A stretch of 64,000 nucleotides of DNA from Candidatus Melainabacteria bacterium RIFCSPHIGHO2_02_FULL_34_12 (GTDB taxonomy: Bacteria > Cyanobacteriota > Vampirovibrionia > 2-02-FULL-35-15). How positions within the stretch are numbered: the stretch's first letter is position 1; the number at the start of each line of letters is the position of its first letter. The notes below the pieces were generated by a model. The model was not told the DNA's origin. It ran no database searches and saw only the letters and a list, made by a program, of their open reading frames with translations. The position numbers and the translations under genes were made by a program. Positions 58,590-64,000 of the stretch are shown here, piece by piece. The stretch lies in the NCBI GenBank assembly GCA_001784555.1, contig MFRM01000017.1:40020-104019 (forward strand), in the 5' to 3' direction.

Positions 58590-59816
58590 CTACTTCATAT
58601 TCTCAATAATTGCATCAGCAAACTCGCTGGTTTTTAATAACATTGCACCCGTCATTTGTCTTTCAAGATCATAAGTAACTTTTTTTTGTTTTATAGTTTT
58701 AGCAATTGCCTCTAATATCAACTGTGATGCCTTCTCCCAGCCAAAGTAATCAAACATCATTACTCCAGAAAGAATCATTGAACCAGGATTCACTTTATCC
58801 AGATTTGCATATTTTGGAGCAGTTCCATGGGTAGCTTCAAAAATTGCAATTTCATCCCCCATATTTGCTCCTGGTGCAATTCCAAGTCCGCCTACCTGAG
58901 CTGCACATGCATCAGACAGATAATCTCCGTTTAAATTCGTCGTGGCAATTATAGAATATTCTCCAGGCCTTATTAAAAGCTGCTGAAACATATTGTCAGC
59001 AATCCTATCTTTAAAAACAATTTTTCCTTCCGGTATTTTTCCATTATATTTTTCTCTTATGTCTTTTTCAGTAACTATATAATCTGGAAACTCTTTATCT
59101 GCAACTTCATAACCCCATTCACAAAATGCCCCTTCCGTATATTTCATTATATTTCCCTTGTGAACCAGAGTTACTGAAGGTTTTTTGTTCTTCATCGCAT
59201 ATTCGATAGCCTTACGTACGAGGCGCTTACTTCCAAATTCAGAGATTGGCTTAATGCCAACACCAGAGCCTTCTCTAACGTCCTGCTTAAGTTCTTTTAA
59301 AAAAGCAATTAATTTTACTGCTTCATCTGAGCCAGGCTTAAATTCAATTCCACTATAAACATCTTCGGTATTTTCTCTAAAAATAACCAGATCAACAAGT
59401 TCAGGATGTTTCGTAGGCGTAGGAACTCCTTCAAAATGTTTAATTGGGCGGACACAGGCATATAAGTCAAAGATTTGTCTAAGTGCTACATTTAAACTTC
59501 GAATTCCACTGCCAGTCGGCGTAGTAAGAGGACCTTTTATTGCAACCTTATACTCCCTAATTTTCTCAAGAGTTTCAGCAGGTAACCAGCTTTTTGTAGA
59601 ATTGTATGCTTTTTCACCAGCAAGAACTTCAAGCCAATTAATTTCTTTCTCACCTTTATAAACAATTCTGATAGCTGCATCAAGAACTTTTCTTGCAGCT
59701 CTAGTTATGTCCGGACCTGTTCCATCCCCTTCAATAAAAGGAAGAATTACTTTATTTGGCACTATAATTTTGCCATCTTTAAATGATATTTTTTGTGCTT
59801 CTGTTGTAGCTGTCAA
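58590..59816 (-). CDS. icd: isocitrate dehydrogenase (NADP-type)
   Basis: [84 protein letters not shown]. Confidence 0.97.
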   Translation of the reverse strand: MTATTEAQKISFKDGKIIVPNKVILPFIEGDGTGPDITRAARKVLDAAIRIVYKGEKEINWLEVLAGEKAYNSTKSWLPAETLEKIREYKVAIKGPLTTPTGSGIRSLNVALRQIFDLYACVRPIKHFEGVPTPTKHPELVDLVIFRENTEDVYSGIEFKPGSDEAVKLIAFLKELKQDVREGSGVGIKPISEFGSKRLVRKAIEYAMKNKKPSVTLVHKGNIMKYTEGAFCEWGYEVADKEFPDYIVTEKDIREKYNGKIPEGKIVFKDRIADNMFQQLLIRPGEYSIIATTNLNGDYLSDACAAQVGGLGIAPGANMGDEIAIFEATHGTAPKYANLDKVNPGSMILSGVMMFDYFGWEKASQLILEAIAKTIKQKKVTYDLERQMTGAMLLKTSEFADAIIENMK

Positions 59817-59840
59817 TTTTCATCCTTTATTCAAAACAAA

Positions 59841-59912
59841 AGCGGAAGACGGGGTTCGAACCCGCGACCTTCTCCTTGGCAAGGAGACATTCTACCACTG
59901 AACTACTTCCGC
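59841..59912 (-). tRNA. tRNA-Gly (anticodon GCC), no encoded CCA
   Basis: Reverse complement GCGGAAGTAGTTCAGTGGTAGAATGTCTCCTTGCCAAGGAGAAGGTCGCGGGTTCGAACCCCGTCTTCCGC forms a full cloverleaf; anticodon loop TTGCCAA. Confidence 0.97.
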
Positions 59913-59924
59913 GAAATTCTATAG

Positions 59925-60010
59925 CAGCTGGTTCTGCGGTGACATAGCTCCTCAAACCAGCTTTGCATAGACCGCTCGGTTTGCCAAATAAATTGGACAA
60001 ACCTCGCTTT
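59925..60010. repeat. R2 dispersed palindromic repeat, copy B
   Basis: CAGCTGGTTCTGCGGTGACATAGCTCCTCAAACCAGCTTTGCATAG matches copy A; GGTTTG-CCAA-ATAAA-TTGG-A-CAAACC (59978-60003). Confidence 0.85.
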
Positions 60011-60081
60011 ATTAAATTGTATTTATTCAACCCCATTGATTTCTAAATATCAATGATAAATTTAACATATTATAAATTCTT

Positions 60082-60972
60082 ATGCCAGAGAGTGATTATT
60101 TAGTAAAAGCAGTTTCAAAAAATGGTGCGTTTAGGAGCATTGCTGTTTCCACGAGTAATCTTACGGAAGAAGCACGGCAAAGACATAATTTATCACATAC
60201 AGCTACAGTTGCTCTTGGAAGAACTTTGGCCTGTGGAATATTGCTGTGCAATACATTAAGAAAGCAAAAAGGACATCTTACTTTAAAAATAAAAGGAAAC
60301 GGGCCGCTTGGAACTATTTTATGTGATGCAAGCAGTGAAGGTACCATAAGAGGTTATGTTGAAAATCCACAGATTGAATGTTTTGACAATAAAGGACTGG
60401 TGGATATCGACAAGGCAGTAGGAAAAACCGGCTATATTCATGTAATTTATGACACAGGCAAAAGTATTCCATATCAGGGCTCTGTTGAACTTATTTCCGG
60501 TGAAATTGCTAAAGATGTTGTAAATTATTTGGCAACATCTGAACAAATTCCTTCTTATATATCATGTGGAGTTTACCTTGAACCAACTAGCGGGAAAGTC
60601 ATGCAGGCTGGTGGAATCTTTATTCAAGCTCTACCAGGTGCAAAAGAAGATGACCTTAAAATTGTTGAAGAAACTATTTCAAAATTAGATCCGTTTTCTA
60701 TTTTGCTCAGATCAGGATTAAACCTGGAACAAATAATAAAAAAAGCACTTGCTGACTTTAAAGTGGATATTCTAACCGAATATGAAGGGCTTTGTTTCCA
60801 TTGTGGCTGTAGTCAAGGCAGATTTGAAAGTGCTATAGCATCCATTGGAAAATCTGAAATTAAAAAGATTATTGAAACGACTGGTTATGTAGAAGGCAGA
60901 TGCCAATTTTGTAATAATGTTTATCTAGTGAAAAAAGAAGAGCTTGAAAGACTTCTTAATAGCCCTCAATAA
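60082..60972 (+). CDS. hslO: Hsp33-type redox chaperone
   Basis: LSHTATVALGRTLACGILL, LTLKIKGNGPLGTILCDASSEGTIRGYVENP, CxC CFHCGCS and CxxC CQFC. Confidence 0.95.
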   Translation: MPESDYLVKAVSKNGAFRSIAVSTSNLTEEARQRHNLSHTATVALGRTLACGILLCNTLRKQKGHLTLKIKGNGPLGTILCDASSEGTIRGYVENPQIECFDNKGLVDIDKAVGKTGYIHVIYDTGKSIPYQGSVELISGEIAKDVVNYLATSEQIPSYISCGVYLEPTSGKVMQAGGIFIQALPGAKEDDLKIVEETISKLDPFSILLRSGLNLEQIIKKALADFKVDILTEYEGLCFHCGCSQGRFESAIASIGKSEIKKIIETTGYVEGRCQFCNNVYLVKKEELERLLNSPQ

Positions 60973-61738
60973 CAGGCTGAAACATGTAATCCCTGGGCTG
61001 AGTTCTTGCATCCTGATATTCTGCCTGATCAAATTTTGCATCTGCATATTGTGCTGCAGCTCCAATAGCAATTGGGACATTAGGCAATAAAAGATTTGGA
61101 AATATTTGTCTTTGTTCTATAGTAGCAAAGTGTTGGAAATATCCAGGATATTGAAATGGCGTTAAGCCAGTAAATGTTGCAAGTTTTAATAAAAATCTCC
61201 CGAAAGTTCTTCCTCTTGGAGGTGGTGTATATCCTAATCCGCCATGTGCAACGCTTCCAGTAACAGCACCTGGATAATAAAGATTTTCAAATATTGGATT
61301 TGCTTCTGTGGGTTGAATTATACTAGGCGGTACATTTCCAGCATTAACACTGACTTCAGGACCCATAGTTGTATCAATGCCGCGAATTAATTGTCCTTCC
61401 GGAGAATATAAACCTACAAACCCACTTGGATGTTTAATTATTACTTGCGCAGGATTAACCTGAGAAGTTAAAGCTTTAAGATCAGATCTATAAGGAACAC
61501 TAAAAAAATCAAAACCAGCAAGTGATGAAACTTCCCTGTAAGACAGTTCTGATTCACTTAAGCCTACAAGCAATACTACTGGATTATTAAAAGATGGAAC
61601 CTTACTTGGATCAAGCTGAGTTTGTGCTTTAATCGCTAAAGATGTATCTTCTGAATATGAAGGCAATGAAAAATTAAGTGCCATAATACATAGAACTAAT
61701 CCAAGAATATTTTTGATTTTTATATCTTTTATTTTCAT
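60956..61738 (-). CDS. hypothetical exported protein, 260 aa
   Basis: Signal peptide NILGLVLCIMALNFSLPSYS. Confidence 0.65.
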   Translation of the reverse strand: MKIKDIKIKNILGLVLCIMALNFSLPSYSEDTSLAIKAQTQLDPSKVPSFNNPVVLLVGLSESELSYREVSSLAGFDFFSVPYRSDLKALTSQVNPAQVIIKHPSGFVGLYSPEGQLIRGIDTTMGPEVSVNAGNVPPSIIQPTEANPIFENLYYPGAVTGSVAHGGLGYTPPPRGRTFGRFLLKLATFTGLTPFQYPGYFQHFATIEQRQIFPNLLLPNVPIAIGAAAQYADAKFDQAEYQDARTQPRDYMFQPVIEGY

Positions 61739-61797
61739 TTTTACTCTTTTACATTTTTACTCTTTTACATTTTTACTCTTTTACATTTTTACTCTTA
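61738..61797. repeat. 16-bp (2x8) tandem repeat TTTTTACTCTTTTACA, ~3.5 copies, abutting a start codon
   Basis: Read directly between 61738 and 61797. Confidence 0.9.
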
Positions 61798-61919
61798 TTT
61801 TGATAATAACGCAAAGAGAACCAATATCCCCTGGGCTTAAGAATAGACCTGATAGGTTATGATAAGTTAAAATAGTAAAATCAAAATTGATAAATAAGAG
61901 ATAACCCTAGGAAATATAA

Positions 61920-62696
61920 ATGAACTCATTTGATGAATTAGTAAAAACTGTGGCAAAGTTAAGATCCCCTGAGGGTTGCCCCTGGGACAAAGAACAAACT
62001 CATAAAACATTAAAAAGATACTTAATAGAAGAAACCTATGAAACCCTGGAAGCAATAGACAGTAATGATCCAAAAATGTTAATGGAAGAGCTGGGAGATG
62101 TTTTACTTCAGGTAATATTACATGCACAAATTGCTTCTGAAAAAAATGACTTTAACATTTCTGACGTATCTGATTCTATAAACAAAAAAATGATTAAAAG
62201 ACATCCTCATGTATTTTCAAATACTGTTGTTAACTCTACTGAAGATGTCTTAAAAAATTGGGAAATTATAAAAAAAGAAGAAAAACCTCACAGAAAAGAG
62301 ATTTTAGACGGAATACCTAATTCATTACCCGCACTTTTAAAAGCATTTAAAGTATCAAAAAAAACAGCTAAAGAAGGTTTTAACTGGAAAGAAGAAAAGG
62401 AAATCTGGGATACCTTTAATAAAGAAGTAAATGAGTTTAAAGAAGCAACAACATTAAAAGATGATTCAAAAATTCAAGACGAACTTGGTGATTTGCTTTT
62501 TATGGTTGTAAATTTAGCCCGGTGGTACAAAACAGAACCAGAAGAAGCTTTAAGTAATAGCATTAAGAAATTTGCACAGAGATATACCAGAGTTAAAGAA
62601 TTAGTGGTAAATTCTAAGAAGAATTTAAATGAACTTTCGTCAGAAGAACTTAATACTCTCTGGGAAAAAGTCAAAAAGGAGAATAATCTTGAGTAA
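61920..62696 (+). CDS. mazG: nucleoside triphosphate pyrophosphohydrolase MazG
   Basis: LRSPEGCPWDKEQTHKTLKRYLIEETYETLEAID, MEELGDVLLQVILHA, DELGDLLFMVVNLARW. Confidence 0.96.
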   Translation: MNSFDELVKTVAKLRSPEGCPWDKEQTHKTLKRYLIEETYETLEAIDSNDPKMLMEELGDVLLQVILHAQIASEKNDFNISDVSDSINKKMIKRHPHVFSNTVVNSTEDVLKNWEIIKKEEKPHRKEILDGIPNSLPALLKAFKVSKKTAKEGFNWKEEKEIWDTFNKEVNEFKEATTLKDDSKIQDELGDLLFMVVNLARWYKTEPEEALSNSIKKFAQRYTRVKELVVNSKKNLNELSSEELNTLWEKVKKENNLE

Positions 62697-63102
62697 AAAT
62701 AATTCTAAAAGACCTGATAAGCTTGAGCTTATTCATAAAGCAATTATGGCAGGGATTGGTGCAACAACATCAAAAGAAAAAATAAGAAAAACTGCAATGG
62801 GAATATATGATGATATACAAAAAATCATCACAGGACTACTTAAAGATCTTGAGTCAAAAGGTAAATTAAAAGCAAAAGAAGCAAAAAGTCTATTAAAAGA
62901 TCTTCAGAAAAAATCCGAAGTTGAAAAAATTAAAATTTACAAAAAACTTCAAAAAGAAGGAAAGAGCTTATTCAAATCTACCCGAAACATAGTTTTAACA
63001 CCACTTTCAGCGCTTAAAGAAATCACAAGCTCATTAACCAAGTCAACCAACGGAAGAAAAAAAGCCTCAAAATCAAAAACAAAAAGAAAGAAAAAGAAGT
63101 AA
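62689..63102 (+). CDS. small basic protein with Lys-rich tail (phasin-like helical body?); likely TTG start at 62689
   Basis: AAGGAG then TTG overlapping the mazG stop; C-terminal STNGRKKASKSKTKRKKKK. Confidence 0.6.
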   Translation: MSKNNSKRPDKLELIHKAIMAGIGATTSKEKIRKTAMGIYDDIQKIITGLLKDLESKGKLKAKEAKSLLKDLQKKSEVEKIKIYKKLQKEGKSLFKSTRNIVLTPLSALKEITSSLTKSTNGRKKASKSKTKRKKKK

Positions 63103-63107
63103 ATTAT

Positions 63108-63701
63108 TTACTTTTTATTTTCAGCAATAATTTTTTCAGCTACTGTCTTAATAGGAATCCGATCATCCATTGAAATTTTTTGCAAATGATGCATTGCAGC
63201 TGGTTCGTCTATTGAATGGGATTTCATAATAATTCCCTTAGCTCTTTCAACAAGTTTTCTTATTTCAAGTTTCTCTTTAAGATCAGATATATCCTGATGT
63301 AAGCCTTCCATTTCCTTAGCCCGGTGTTTAGCTGTTTCTATAGAAGCAATTAAATCCTGTGGCTTTACAGGTTTTGTAAGAAAAGAAAATGCACCCACAT
63401 CACCAGCTTTTTGAATTAATTCCGGCTGATTATAAGCAGTTAAAATCACAGTAGGTATTCGCTTATTTAAGGCTATTTGAATCTCTTCAGCAGCTTCAAG
63501 TCCGTTTATATTTGGCATTTTAATATCAAGAACCATAAGATCCGGTACTGTTAATTTTGCCAGCTCAAGCGCATGATATCCGTCTTTTGCCTCAGCTACA
63601 ACTTCATAGCCAGCTTCCTCAAGTATCTCTTTTATATCCTGTCGTATAAGAGCCTCATCGTCTGCAATTAATATTTTTGTTCTATTATTCTTTTCTTGCA
63701 T
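63108..63701 (-). CDS. response regulator with REC and C-terminal ANTAR-type RNA-binding domain
   Basis: ILIADDEALIRQDIKEIL, VPDLMVLDIKMPNING; C-terminal RKLVERAKGIIMKSHSIDEPAAMHHLQKISMDDRIPIKTVAEKII. Confidence 0.92.
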   Translation of the reverse strand: MQEKNNRTKILIADDEALIRQDIKEILEEAGYEVVAEAKDGYHALELAKLTVPDLMVLDIKMPNINGLEAAEEIQIALNKRIPTVILTAYNQPELIQKAGDVGAFSFLTKPVKPQDLIASIETAKHRAKEMEGLHQDISDLKEKLEIRKLVERAKGIIMKSHSIDEPAAMHHLQKISMDDRIPIKTVAEKIIAENKK

Positions 63702-64000
63702 TTACTTTTGCCTCAATTTCAACTTCTGTTCCTTTTCCATCTGATTTACTAAGTGAAATTTTACCATTTAAATCCTCCGTAACCAATGTATTTATTATGT
63801 GCCACCCTAAACCGCTTGGTTTTTCTTTATCAAATACAGAAGGCATTCCTGAACCATTATCATTAACTATTAAAGTGAAATTGTTTTCTTTTGTATCATC
63901 CAGCATAATATTTACCGATATTTCACCCAATGTAAGCTCATTAAATGCATGCTCATAACAATTTGAGATAAGCTCATTTACAATAAGTGCAACACTAATT
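63685..64000 (-). CDS. sensor histidine kinase, C-terminal HATPase part (truncated by right window edge)
   Basis: Frame stays open to the edge: ISVALIVNELISNCYEHAFNELTLGEISVNIML...DNGSGMPSVFDKEKPSGLGWHIINTLV (N and G boxes, HisKA_2/HWE-like). Confidence 0.85.
   Translation of the reverse strand, partial: ISVALIVNELISNCYEHAFNELTLGEISVNIMLDDTKENNFTLIVNDNGSGMPSVFDKEKPSGLGWHIINTLVTEDLNGKISLSKSDGKGTEVEIEAKVNARKE

Noticed and set aside
59827-60036. 69-aa minus-strand ORF
   Set aside because: Overlaps the tRNA-Gly gene and R2 copy B; not a plausible CDS.

Overview
AT-rich bacterial chromosomal window, densely coded on both strands and mostly housekeeping: mutS, dnaB, aroK-aroB, DAHP synthase, dnaK, pyk, class I FBA, nadC-nadB-nadA, icd, bioB, ddl, a nuoN-like gene, hslO, mazG, a PilB-type ATPase, an HlyD/TolC/ABC-2 exporter and tRNA-Gly(GCC). 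I see no phage, CRISPR array, IS transposase or rRNA. The lineage is not proven by this sequence; a Melainabacteria/Vampirovibrionia-like origin is only a guess from gene content. The most unusual material is non-coding or structural. (1) A ~160-bp compound palindromic repeat (here R1) occurs three times, always between convergent gene ends. Each copy carries two CAAG-loop hairpins followed by GTATTAC, stems vary with partly compensatory changes, and the repeat supplies the stop codon of a neighbouring gene at two of the three sites. (2) A second repeat family (R2) occurs twice, with covarying stems. (3) A 102-bp, ~65% GC palindrome is inserted in frame (34 codons) in a lipoate-ligase-like gene, resembling in principle the Rickettsia palindromic elements. 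(4) Other large palindromes and period-7/8 tandem repeats abut start or stop codons. (5) Several orphan protein loci stand out: a membrane-anchored AAA/P-loop ATPase cluster, two adjacent small proteins sharing an N-terminal KxxRIxPLN...RGI motif, and a putative D-glutamate catabolism pair. All calls come from reading the sequence and supplied translations; no database search was run.
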